From: Turritopsis dohrnii
Lineage: Eukaryota; Cnidaria; Hydrozoa; Anthoathecata; Oceaniidae
Length of the DNA stretch: 64,000 nt
Direction of reading: 5' to 3'
NCBI GenBank assembly: GCA_027922465.2
Contig: BQMF02000206.1
Span: 620,001 to 684,000 of the forward strand
In this document: positions 54,284-64,000 of the stretch, piece after piece
Position numbering within the stretch: position 1 is the first letter of the stretch
Layout of the letters: each line of letters begins with the position of its first letter
Notes under the pieces: model-generated
What the model was told of the DNA's origin: nothing
Seen by the model: the letters and a program-made list of their open reading frames with translations, nothing else
Database searches by the model: none
Position numbers and translations under genes: made by a program

Positions 54284-55444
54284 CATGGGTCGCAGCGAGA
54301 ATTTTGAAGTGGGTGGGCCCATCAATAAAGGAAAAACTCCTTCCCTGTCGCCCACCATGGTTGGGTGACGAAGAAAATTTTTTAATCCACAGATGCTCTG
54401 AGGGCCCTAATACGACTATTTTAGCTTCAAATTTTGAATAGAAAAAGCATATATCTAAGGTAGAAAAACTGCTTTCTACAGTGTTTACATTCATAAAATA
54501 ATCCATAAAACATAAGAATATTCCTCTCAGACACAGGGGGTCTAAAGACGTTGCGTCTTAAATACGCCTTTTTCGCGTCTACAGGGTAAGTTTCTGCGTC
54601 AGTATATGCAAGCATTAAGTAGTCTCGCCCCAGAGCTTCTTTTCTCTCAACAGAAAATGTTGTGCATTCTCAATGTGCTCCAAAAAAGATATTCCAATGC
54701 CAAATAAAGTCATTGAAATTACAATTCCCCTGAAAATATGGTATTTTGGCATTTTCTCACGACACTTCAACTTTGAATTGTGACAATTAGGAGCAGTTGT
54801 AAAATATTCGCTTTAGTTACGACGTTTCTGGTTAATTAAGTCTGACGCAAGTCCAGTCCAAAGGTCTTTTTTCACTGAAGGTCTCAAATGTATTTTTTTG
54901 ACTTGATTGTTCCAAAACGAACTCGTTTGCAATTTCTGATAATTTTAAATTATCTAAAACTGTTTTATAACAATACAATTTTTTATTCTACGTAACATTG
55001 TAAAAGATTATTCTGGAGTTGCACACGTTACTCTACTTGTTAGCAAGATTCTGAGAAGGCTGCAAATGTTTGACATTAACAGTCCTTTTTCTCGAGACAG
55101 TGACTTAAACTTTTCGATAACATCGACGAAAACAATTGGCTGACCGTCATTAAAAACTGTATGAAGTAGTTGAAGTTCCGCTCCGATCGCATCGTAGCTT
55201 CGTAAAAGTCACACGCTGTTTCAGGGTGATAAGCTTCTCCTGGTTGGTTTTGGATTTCCTTCAACAAACTGCAGAATTGAATAATTTGGTCGTTTTCGTT
55301 TTCGAGGAACTGCAGGTTCGGACACGGCACTTATCTTCAGAATTTTTGTAGCACAGAAATACAGGTAAAAATAAAAAATTCAAATCTTATCAAAAAAGTG
55401 GGTGGGCCCGGGCCCCCCCGGCCCCCCCGTCGCCGCGACCCATG
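54284..55444. mobile_element. TIR element CATGGGTCGC with TTATA duplication
   Basis: CATGGGTCGCAGCGA at the left mirrors TCGCCGCGACCCATG at the right. TTATA flanks both ends (54279-54283 and 55445-55449). Inside each end GTGGGTGGGCCC occurs near the terminus; the right one is followed by runs of C. A minus-strand ORF at 55076-55330 (MPCPNLQFLENEND) shows nothing I recognise. Confidence 0.7.
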
Positions 55445-55456
55445 TTATAGTAATTT

Positions 55457-56462
55457 CAGGCCCTGAAATAAGCGCCGGTCACCGGTCAACGACCGACGTA
55501 AAATAATCGTTGACCGGCACATATCATCACAACGTCGGTCACGTTGACCGGCAGTTTTTTTTGCTGGTCTATCTCGTGAAAGTTAACACGAAACAGTTTG
55601 CATGCAACTATGATTTATACTTTCATACCATGTAGAATTTATAATGCCATAACTTAAGTTTTTTTGTCTTTTGAGTCCTTTTATCTAACGATGTTTTCTG
55701 CCGTTCCGTTAGTGATTCGCAGCAGCCATCTTTTTTTCATTACAGTATGAGAAGCAAAGTGGATAACGAGTCAAGCAAGCTATGTCAACTTCGTTGTCAG
55801 CGTTTTTTCTATTCATTCTCTTTACCTGTTCAAAGTCGTTAAAAATTAATTAGATGTGATCTAACAGTAATCTCAATGACTTTAAACATGTTTACGCTTG
55901 GATCAAGATAAGATTTATTTGAGCAAATACCTGTTCAAAGTCTAACGATGCAGAGGATCACAGGGCACCAGGTGTGATAACTCACAAAGTTGCGTAACTT
56001 TGTTGATAATTATGAATGAAAAAACGTGACATGTTTCACGTAATGAAATTAGTGTTGTAGTTGGAGTGAATGAAGTAGCACGCGTAAAATACGAAATTAA
56101 AATGGCTAATTGTATAGAATGTGGTAGAGAAAATACTAAGTATAAATGTATAAAATGTGGCTGCGCTGTTTGCCAAGTATGTTCAAATACGGCGGATGAA
56201 ACTACTATTGGGTATAATATCATATCATACATATTATTGTATGCAGCGATAACATTTCTTCAGAAGATCTTTTGTTTTTATTCGTGTTGTTTATTATGCA
56301 GCTAGAAGCAAAGATGTGTGGCTCTTTGCGTTTCCTTGCTTTTCATATCCCTTCCCTTGAAATTTTTAGAAGTGACCGGTAACAACGTTAGATGACCGGT
56401 AGAAATGCCTTCAGTGCCGGTCATCGTGACCGGCATGTGAAAAAAAATTATTTCAGGGCCTG
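55457..56462. mobile_element. hAT-like element CAGGCCCTGAAATAA with zinc-ribbon ORF
   Basis: Fifteen-base perfect TIRs CAGGCCCTGAAATAA lie at both ends. Repeated CCGGTCA/TGACCGG motifs are at both subtermini. Flanks GTAATTT (55450-55456) and GTAATGT (56463-56469) agree at 6 of 7 positions, a possible TSD. It starts 12 bp after the end of the preceding element. Confidence 0.7.
56102..56305 (+). CDS. Cys-rich zinc-binding ORF in the hAT-like element
   Basis: From the ATG at 56102 the ORF opens MANCIECGRENTKYKCIKCG and continues CAVCQVCSN, four CxxC pairs in 35 residues, a treble-clef or B-box-like zinc module. It then runs into hydrophobic residues (IISYILLYAAITF) that look like intron read-through; a donor may lie near GGTATAAT at about 56212. 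This suggests the first exon of a transposon gene. An upstream in-frame ATG at 56066 is possible. Confidence 0.5.
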   Translation: MANCIECGRENTKYKCIKCGCAVCQVCSNTADETTIGYNIISYILLYAAITFLQKIFCFYSCCLLCS

Positions 56463-56826
56463 GTAATGTTTTCACTGTTTTTTTGTATTGAAATCTTTTT
56501 TTCTGTTTGTTAGGTTAGAAAATAAGGTGCATTTAAAAAACCATTAAAGAAATGAAACTCATGGTTAAATCATGATGTTGATGAGAGGGTCAGTGAAGTG
56601 AAGAATTTATTATGTATTTCTCAGAAATTCATAATTATATATTATCGAAGTAATAGTTCTTCTAATCGAAAAAAGTGCTCAATATTTGTTGAAATAGAGC
56701 AGAGTATTGAAGAAAAAACTACAGTTTTTCAGTACTCAGAGTTTCATGCCGTACGTATTGTACGACAATCTTCAGCTAAATAAACCGTTTTACATATAAT
56801 ACAATGTTAGGGTATCCATCATGACG

Positions 56827-57507
56827 TCAGTTATCGGAATTTTGAGACGTAAATATCAGCTGATGTTTTCGACGGTGTCTGCATTTGGCGATAATTTCTG
56901 ACCTTTTATTGAGGAGGTTTTTTCCAGGGTAATTGGCGATCCAGAATTTTTCATTTAGGCAAAGTAAACATCTTTTTGATTCTGGTGTGTATGATTTGGC
57001 TTTGGTGATTATTTTCCAAGATATGGTTGGTGTTCCGTCGTTCCCTTTTATATTCCAAACTTCTGTTGAAAGCGCCGTGTTGTTTTTGTATTTTTCCAGG
57101 CGGAAAGATGTATTATGACTGTTGAACCTTTTTTTAAACGTTGTTTCGCAAAGTCCAATGTATTTTTTTTCTTTATAATTGGGCAGATCAGATTTTATAG
57201 TAGCTTCATAAACGATGTTTGGTGTAAGACATTTATTGTTCAGGGGACATTCTTCTTTTTGTACGCAATTGCAGGATCTTTCGTTTTCATTCTTGTTGAT
57301 GGGATAAAGTATCTTCTTGTTGTGGTTATCAATGATCGATTTTACATTTGGCATGCAGCTATAGCTAACTTTGATGTTGTTTTTATTAAAAAGTTTGTGA
57401 TATTTATGATGTTGGGGAAAGTGTTTGTTTATTAGTTTTAGGAAGTATCTGCCGATGTTCGTTTCTAGGTTTTTGTTGTATGGGGGATTGAACCAAATGA
57501 TCTTTTA
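56827..57507 (-). pseudogene. Penelope-like element, RT end and GIY-YIG endonuclease
   Basis: The frame is open from about 57507: KIIWFNPPYNKNLETNIGRY, FLKLINKHFP, IKVSYSCMPN (RT-linker), CNCVQKEECPLNNKCL (Cys motif), then the GIY-YIG nuclease with IVYEA, KYIGLCETTFKKRFNSH, LSTEVWNIK, CLLCLNEKFWI, LNKRSEI and CRHRRK. This is the canonical C-terminal half of Penelope-like retroelements. The 5' part is missing. A TGACGTCAT lies just after the stop. Confidence 0.85.
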
Positions 57508-57599
57508 TTATATTATAATTATATATATATACAGTATATAACTGAATGTGGACTGTGGATAAAAAGCATCGATTGCTGGATGGATTTGACTTCAGTTCA

Positions 57600-59069
57600 A
57601 TTTTTGCCATGTTTACACATGATATCGTGTTATGGTAGTGGTTTTCATACTATTTCTGGGTGTGTACGTTTTTAATATTATGATTTCAGTCAAAAGTGGG
57701 GCATTTGAAAATGCATTTCGTTGTTTCAAATATTTTTATAATTTTTGCTGTTTGAGCATCAAATATGAAATCAACAATGTAAAGTATTGACAATATATTT
57801 TGAAATTATTATTTAATCTTCAGGTCTGAAACATATATAAAAACAAGTTAAAACCGTTAAAAAAACCCATATCTATACAATAATAAAAGTCATCTCACAT
57901 CTCTCTACATCCACTATACATACAACAACTAAATAAAATTGGCTAGAACAAATTTTGAAAATAAACGAATTCAAATAACTATATTTTAATTGTTAAGGTA
58001 CGACTCCTGTATTTATCTTTTGTATTGATCTCAGGCTTTAAATGTTCCATAAATAGTGCTTTCCCACTGGTTATTTTGTTTATTTTGCTGTTTGGTTGTG
58101 TATTCTAGGTTAAAAGTCCATTTAGAAAGCTGTTTTCAGTTTAGCTCCAGTAATGAGTGAACCCATATTGACTCACAATGTTTGTTGTTATAGACTGGCC
58201 TATTAGCAGACAAATTCTTTCCTTAAATTAGTATATATATAGTTTTAATTAGTATTTTAAGGATAAATACATAGTTTTCTGTTTGTTTATTATGTTTATT
58301 GTCAATATTGTAATAGCATGTTCAAGTTTTCCTATACAATTGAAATCATTTTCTTTTAGGTAAGATAAATAAAAAGTATATACATACACCATTAAAGATA
58401 TGAGAAACTCATGGTTTTCTATCATGAAGTTAATGGTTTGGGGAAGAGCAGATTATATGTTAATTTCAAAAGTTCATTAATGATTGCTGCCCATTGTAAC
58501 ATTGGCACAAAAGAAATAATGTAATTGAAGGTATCAATTAGTTTTTAATACATATATTTTAATATTTATAATATGAGTTATATACTGGGATGTTGTATGA
58601 TTGTTGTATAATAGTTTTGCACTATTTTGGTTATGATCTGTTCAACCTAAAAGTGAATTGTTCATTTTCTGTTATTTTGTTTATTGGTCCCATTGTAAAG
58701 TGATGATTCAAACCAAAATCTTCATCTACTTCATGCTTTCTTCTCTTATTAGTAGGAATTATTGAGATAATCTTCTGTTTTTTGCTTTCGAATAGTCTAC
58801 TTATTTAGAATATCCTCCACCCAGAAAGCTCTTCTGTGTATATCCTACCCCAGAACCCCAACCAACAAATTTTCTAGCCCTCCTACACTTTGATACTGGC
58901 AGTATATCCACTTTTCTATGTGAAAGGCCATCCTCCTTGGTATATAAGTATATAACAAATAAATTGGTATAGCGGACTAAAACACTTCAGCTAGCACAAA
59001 AAGGGTGAACAGATTATGATTTTACCATACCCTCCACTGCTCGTAATAATTTTGATTATGAAATTAAAG
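57600..59069. other. AT-rich intergenic DNA
   Basis: No exon, RNA gene or element terminus identified before the MITE at 59070. Confidence 0.4.
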
Positions 59070-59598
59070 CAGGGGGTGATACAGGTCAAAAACCATAGCG
59101 CAATGCACTATTGGGCGTCGAAATCTTGGCACCCAAATTCAATCTCACTTCTTTATGTTTTAACTTTTGTTTATTCAATGTATCATGGATTTAAAAGTTT
59201 CTCTTATATGCATGAATGGTGGAAACTGGATGTGTAACAAAAGAAGTCTCTCAAGACAAGCTCTATTTAAAAATACATAATAAGAGCTAAAATGTACAAC
59301 AGACAGTCTGTACACATTATGCCATTAATTGAATACTGAATTTTGACTGGTGGGACCTGTAACTGTCAGATAAGAACTAATATGTGTAGCAAGAGGATTA
59401 ATACCGCTTACCTTCTAAAATGAATGCCTAATTCTCCTAGAATAAAAAGAGTTTTAAAACGCTAACTTGCAATAAGATTTCAGGGCCCTAAATTCATAAT
59501 TTACAGCTCCCATCACTTCCTTGATGGATGGTTCATCTTGCCAACGAGACTCATGTGTCACTAACGTTGCCCAAATTCAAATCCTGTATTACCCCTTG
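59070..59598. mobile_element. CAGGGG-ended MITE, copy 2
   Basis: CAGGGGGTGATACAGG at the left and CCTGTATTACCCCTTG at the right match the element at 402-1368. The 5-bp duplication TAAAG is perfect (59065-59069 and 59599-59603). The conserved inner CCCAAATTCAA motif is present at both ends. About 440 bp shorter than copy 1 through loss of the interior. Confidence 0.85.
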
Positions 59599-59603
59599 TA
59601 AAG

Positions 59604-60999
59604 AGAACTTATTGATCCATAAGAAAAAGCCACTTTGAACAAGAACATTGTGTCTACTCCTCTAATTGTCTGTTCAAGTGAGTATGTCTTGATTTGTGGT
59701 CAGAGTTAACCTTTTGGAATTAAGAACATGGATGGTATTCACTGATTTTGGATTGTACAATAGTTATTTTTGTTTTATTGGCTGATCTTGATTATATATA
59801 TAATAAATATTTTTGTATTTTCCATTGTAACTGACTACTTGATAATGGCTGTTTCACTTTCAAGGCGTCTTTGTCAAAATATAATACACATATAAACTGG
59901 TGTTGTTTATTTTTCTACACAGATGTAGCCAGGAGACCCATCTACTCTTAGCCTACGTGAGTTCTTTATTTTAGTTGTCAATATATTTAATACGAAATAA
60001 CATGTTCCTGAGAAACTAAGTTGCTTTTTAAATTTTGTTTTATATCATATAATGTCTTTCACTCGGACAGGAGAGCTCCTTGATTCTTCTTTTTTATCAA
60101 GAAGCTATCATATTATAGTCTTTTTTCATTTATTGATGTTTCAGGCATATTTATTTCATCTAATTATTCATAATGTTAATGCTGTTGGTGTAACAGTTGT
60201 ATTTAAACCACCAGTTTCTTAAATTTGGCTTTGATTTTCTTATACTGATTTCTCGACTGTCAAGGGTTGAATCCAGCTACTTCTTGACTTTGAGAGAATG
60301 TAGTTGGGTCTCCAGGTCAACACAGATGATTCAAATTCATTTTTGTACTTATGTTGTATATGTATTTAAAGCCAATGTTAATTTATGTAGAACATTTACT
60401 AAATTTCTATAATTCTTAAACTTCCATTGTATTACAGTTCCTCTTCCCTTTCTGTACACTTCATGACAGCTGTATACCCTTCCTAAAAGAATGACACAAT
60501 CACGAACAAACACAAAATAATTGTTGAAACAATTTCTTCATATGTTTGTTTATTGTATTGATAGATACAGTAAAATGGAACAAACTCAAAATAATTAGTT
60601 ATGTTTGTAAATATTATATATCGTTAATTATAGTAAATATTAAAGTAAAAGGACGAAATACTGATTGTGTAAATACTTCATAGGATGTCATTTACTTAAT
60701 ATGAACATCAAGCATTAGAAGGAATATATAAGAAAGTTTGGAAAGTACTATTCAGTATATTACTTATGACAATTTCTTATAGTCTGGATTTATCAATAGC
60801 AATACGTTAAGAAGGAAACAAGAAAGAAGACTGACACTTTGACATGACCCTATAAAAAGTTTGTACAATTAAAGACTGAGTGAAAGAAATGGGGGAATAC
60901 TCATTTACTGACTTTAATTGATTAATTCATAGCAGCTTGAACACAATTTTTCAAAGAGTATGGGCTGTCTTTAACTTGTTTGTATTCTTTCTTATGCAG
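59604..60999. other. AT-rich DNA upstream of the ten-exon gene
   Basis: Probably promoter, 5' UTR or first intron of the following gene; an acceptor-like CTTATGCAG ends exactly at the ATG (60999). No coding exon recognised. Confidence 0.4.
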
Positions 61000-63932
61000 A
61001 TGGCGAAAATTGGGAAAAAAACAAAAATGCCAGTAGCATTTATTGCATTTTCTGAAGGAAAGATTGTTGGACATGGTATGGAATTGAAATTAAGAGTGAA
61101 CTGACTAGCACGGCATTCATTGTAAAGTTATGTCTTGTAGTAATGGTTATAAACTTACTTGAATTGGTGTTGTGATAATACTAAACATTTATTGACAGTT
61201 TTTAAAAACTAAAATCTTTTGTTTACAATTTACCTTTATTCTAATTAAATAAGTCCATGAAAAAGAGTAAAGGGCTGCCTGTGTATATAATATCACAATT
61301 TACATTTATATCTATCTATCTTGTCTATCTTGGGCTTTAAAGGTTCAACATCTGCAATGAATTCATTTGTCAATAACAAAGACGTTCAGAAAATCTTTTT
61401 GGACTGCATGTCCCAAACTGGAAACAGTGAAGGTACATATCATAAGCCATTATTTGACTTGGTGTAACTTGATGGTTAGTTGTATTCTTAAAATTTATTT
61501 TGGATGTGGCAGAGATAAGTGATGAAAGGGAATTGGAGGAAGATTTTAAAATGCCCATCGGATGGAAAGAAATCAATGTGCATAAAAAAAGGGAGCTCAT
61601 AACAAAAATACTGAAATGGCAAAGTAAGATGTTTTAACAATAATCATAAAATTAACTTTTAATATATACTTAACTTGTCAATGTTTGAAGGCGTTATCAA
61701 TTCCATAGTAGTGCAGATGTTTATTTTGAACATTGTTTAAGGCGACGGTCAATTTAACTGGAATAATCCTGGTCCTAAGCCAAAGTGGTGGCCATCTGAT
61801 ATACCATTCCATTCACCGACTGCTAAAATTGAACGACCATCAGTGCATTCACTGGATGAGATTCTCGCTGCATTTGTGTATCACCAAGCAAAGGATTCTT
61901 TTGTAAGTTTTTTAAAATGGTTCAAAGTCCTTTTCATAGTAAACATCTTTCTGAAATGTGTTAACTAACTATAATATTTTTCAAATTATTAAAATGTTCA
62001 ACAGAAAGCCATTTATAGGAATTATTTAAAGCATGCGTAAATAATCGCTTTACACTTAATTAATTAAGTTTTCACTCCATTTCAACGTCTTTACCCTACC
62101 ATCAACAGTTTTCTTTTTCAAGCCTAAAAGTCTTGTTTCCAAACTAATACTTGGATTGTATGTACCATAGATACAGTCTAACGAACATAAACATTTTGAA
62201 AGCATTTAAATAATTGGTCAACGAATTCGGAATGACGTTTTGGTATATTTCGGATTATTTAGATGAGATACATACGAGAATGAGGACTGAAACTATAAAA
62301 CGTTTAAGCTTTCTAGGTATTTTTATTCGGTAATTGAAATTTTCAATTGCCCTACAACTGTTTCAGGAACTCATGATTACTGAGTCACAGATATTCCTGG
62401 ATACTGCGCAAAACTTGAATTATGATGTCTTTATCGAAAGGCTGAAGGAGTTGGAAGAAACCTTACAGTTTCACATTAATTGGTTAAAAGATCGCGAGTC
62501 AAATGTTGTCATAGATTTTCAGCAAGTTTCTCTCAGGTTTGCCACCTCAGTGTTGTCAATTTTAAATCCTTTGTGTTCTAGCATTGGATAATAACCATAA
62601 TTATATACATACATTATAGACATACGCTTCACGTAAAAATATCGATCTCGTCTTTTTTTCATAACCAGCTATTTTTGTATACACTAATACCTCATTCAAC
62701 AGCGATCCTTATAGTTCTAGAAAGTTCATCATCCCATCTATTCAGAAAGAGCCAGTTGATTTTCTGAATAAAGAATTCGGGAGAATCAGTCGGGTGTTGT
62801 CTTTTTGTTTATTTGGATCTGCAGTTAAATGGCAAGTGATTAAAATTCTGAGTTTGATCGGTGCAGTCCAAAACATTGGTGATCTTATTACTTTCGTAAG
62901 TCATGCGATTTATAAGTTTAAGCAAATATTGTGTCAATCAAAATTTGCCACTATTTCATTAGCACTTTCAATTAGATTCACGAAGGCGGGTGTGGTTTTA
63001 CGGATACGCAGTTAAAGCAGCAGCTGCATTTCAACGATCAGCTTGCCGTCGAAGACGGTATAAAAAACACTATCGTTCGCTGTTTACAGGAAGATAATGG
63101 TATAAGTTTTTTAATGTTTTGATAGTTGTTTTTATTTCAAGAATTTACAATTATGATTTATTTTTTAAGATTTTCTGGAATGCTATGGACTATCGTGCAT
63201 TTTGAACGTGGACGTGTTCGTGTACGATAGTCAAAAGGAAGTAAAGGAAATTCGACATCGCCTAGTTGATCGGCAGAAGCAGCGTTGTAGTATTTTATAC
63301 TACGATGATGTCATTTGCTCGTTAGTTAGGAGTAAAAGTTTGAATCCTAGACCATGCGGAATGAACAAATTCTGCAGGAGTTTTGTTGAAGATGCTTTTG
63401 TATTTGTGTGCCCAGATTGTAATCTGAGTTACCATGCTGCGTGCACCAACGGAAATAATACGTGTGGGTGTGCTCTGTTTAACTGCGTGAGTGATAGGTA
63501 AGCAGAACCAACACTGACTTCGAATGAAGCATGATGACGTTTATTGTCTATAGGTCAGTGTTGCATTATAGATTTGCATGGCTTTTTGACATGGGAAAAG
63601 TTCAAAGAAGGATTCTTCATTTCAAACCAGTCATACCCGTAAGCGACTTCCTTATCAAATCTTTTTTATTTGAGGTTAGGGTTTCAATGTTACTCTCTTA
63701 CCTTTCCTTTGATACTATCTAGACAATGCTTCAAAACCTGTTGCTTGGCCAAGCTATTAACTATCGTGTGGCAGTGTTGTTAAAAGAAGGCATATCCTCG
63801 TCTGAACTTATAGACGTAAATCTTTATTACCAAAAATGTTTATCAAGTGAAATAGTATGTGATCTGTTTGTTTACGAAGTTGATCCTTGTCAACAGCAGT
63901 ATAAACTTGGAATTGCACAAAAGGTTTCATGA
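61000..63932 (+). CDS. Ten-exon gene of unknown function with Cys-rich domain
   Basis: Exons: 61000-61075, 61343-61432, 61513-61623, 61742-61902, 62367-62536, 62703-62895, 62976-63099, 63170-63497, 63554-63638, 63723-63932. All introns are GT-AG and all phases agree, giving 515 codons with no stop until TGA at 63930. Features: a basic start (MAKIGKKTKMPVAFIAFSEG); a charged segment; a Trp/Pro motif GPKPKWWPSDIPFHSP (exon 4); predicted helices (FIERLKELEETLQFHINWLK); a compact domain in exons 6-7; and in exon 8 a probable zinc module CGMNKFC, VCPDCNLSYHAACTNG, CGCALFNC. An upstream 5' exon is likely because an acceptor precedes the ATG. The Trp/Pro motif and Cys module suggest a nuclear or nucleic-acid-related protein, but I do not recognise the family. 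Confidence 0.8.
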
Positions 63933-63990
63933 ACATGCAACTTTTTAGAAAAAGTCGTTTTTAACAATGCTGGAAGAAATAATTTCATCC

Positions 63991-63996
63991 AATAAA
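63991..63996 (+). terminator. Polyadenylation signal
   Basis: AATAAA about 60 bp after the stop codon of the ten-exon gene, the expected place for 3' end formation. Confidence 0.6.
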
Positions 63997-64000
63997 TCGG

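Noticed and set aside
55076..55330. 84-codon minus-strand ORF in the TIR element
   Set aside because: It has no recognisable motif, no splice or start context, and lies in a non-autonomous element.
1..64000. CRISPR arrays, bacterial operons or phage modules
   Set aside because: No regularly spaced direct repeats with unique spacers and no prokaryotic gene organisation; introns and transposon types are eukaryotic.

Overview
This is an AT-rich eukaryotic window, most likely from an invertebrate animal and probably a cnidarian such as a hydrozoan. That placement is an inference. It rests on GT-AG introns of roughly 85-500 bp and on the mix of mobile elements: THAP/Kolobok, several hAT lineages, a PHD-bearing CR1-like LINE, a restriction-enzyme-like-endonuclease LINE, Penelope, Helitrons, Ty1/copia, Ty3/gypsy and a tRNA-derived SINE. 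No bacterial operons, rRNA genes or CRISPR arrays are visible. Most of the 64 kb is layered transposable elements, many with boundaries fixed by target-site duplications (TSDs) that can be read directly.

Layout. 0.4-1.4 kb: a CAGGGG-ended MITE (second copy at 59.1 kb). 1.6-1.9 kb: a cluster of TTACGC palindromes. 3.0-3.25 kb: an acyl-CoA-oxidase-like exon. 3.3-5.0 kb: a truncated LINE. 5.3-5.9 kb: a TA-inserting MITE and a SINE. 8.4-10.3 kb: a Kolobok-type element with divergent P2X7-domain and THAP genes (a relative lies at 15.3-16.6 kb). 11.6-14.4 kb: two hAT-like elements side by side. 14.6-15.1 kb: a Helitron helicase relic. 16.7 kb: a SAM-domain exon. 17.2-18.0 kb: a MULE-like MITE. 18.5-20.7 kb: an internally deleted LINE with a 14-bp TSD. 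21.2-23.75 kb: a decayed hAT transposase. 24.1-27.4 kb: a THAP/Kolobok transposase split by a hAT insertion. 27.4-29.5 kb: a Ty3/gypsy relic split by another hAT-like insertion. 30.4-32.8 kb: a DDE-like transposase gene on the minus strand. 36.15-39.58 kb: an intact 1025-codon REL-type LINE, whose empty target site survives in a paralogous repeat at 41.8 kb. 42.8-46.1 kb: a head-to-tail Helitron array. 46.2-50.8 kb: a nearly complete CR1-like LINE. 50.9-51.8 kb: a SINE inside another LINE. 52.4-53.8 kb: a Ty1/copia 5' end. 54.3-56.5 kb: two TIR elements. 56.8-57.5 kb: a Penelope GIY-YIG relic.

Host genes. The clearest is a ten-exon plus-strand gene (61000-63932, 515 codons) whose introns all keep phase and which ends next to an AATAAA. 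It has a Cys-rich zinc-binding segment and I do not recognise its family. Minor candidates are the acyl-CoA-oxidase exon, the SAM exon and a lysine-rich terminal exon pair near 34.3 kb.

The observations most worth following are: a copia LTR with perfect heat-shock elements upstream of a TATA box; two LINEs of different enzymatic classes that share the same 5' terminal 20-mer; Kolobok elements carrying a CRE palindrome (TGACGTCA) near both ends, just upstream of divergent genes in the better preserved copy; and the nested insertions whose TSDs show the order of events.
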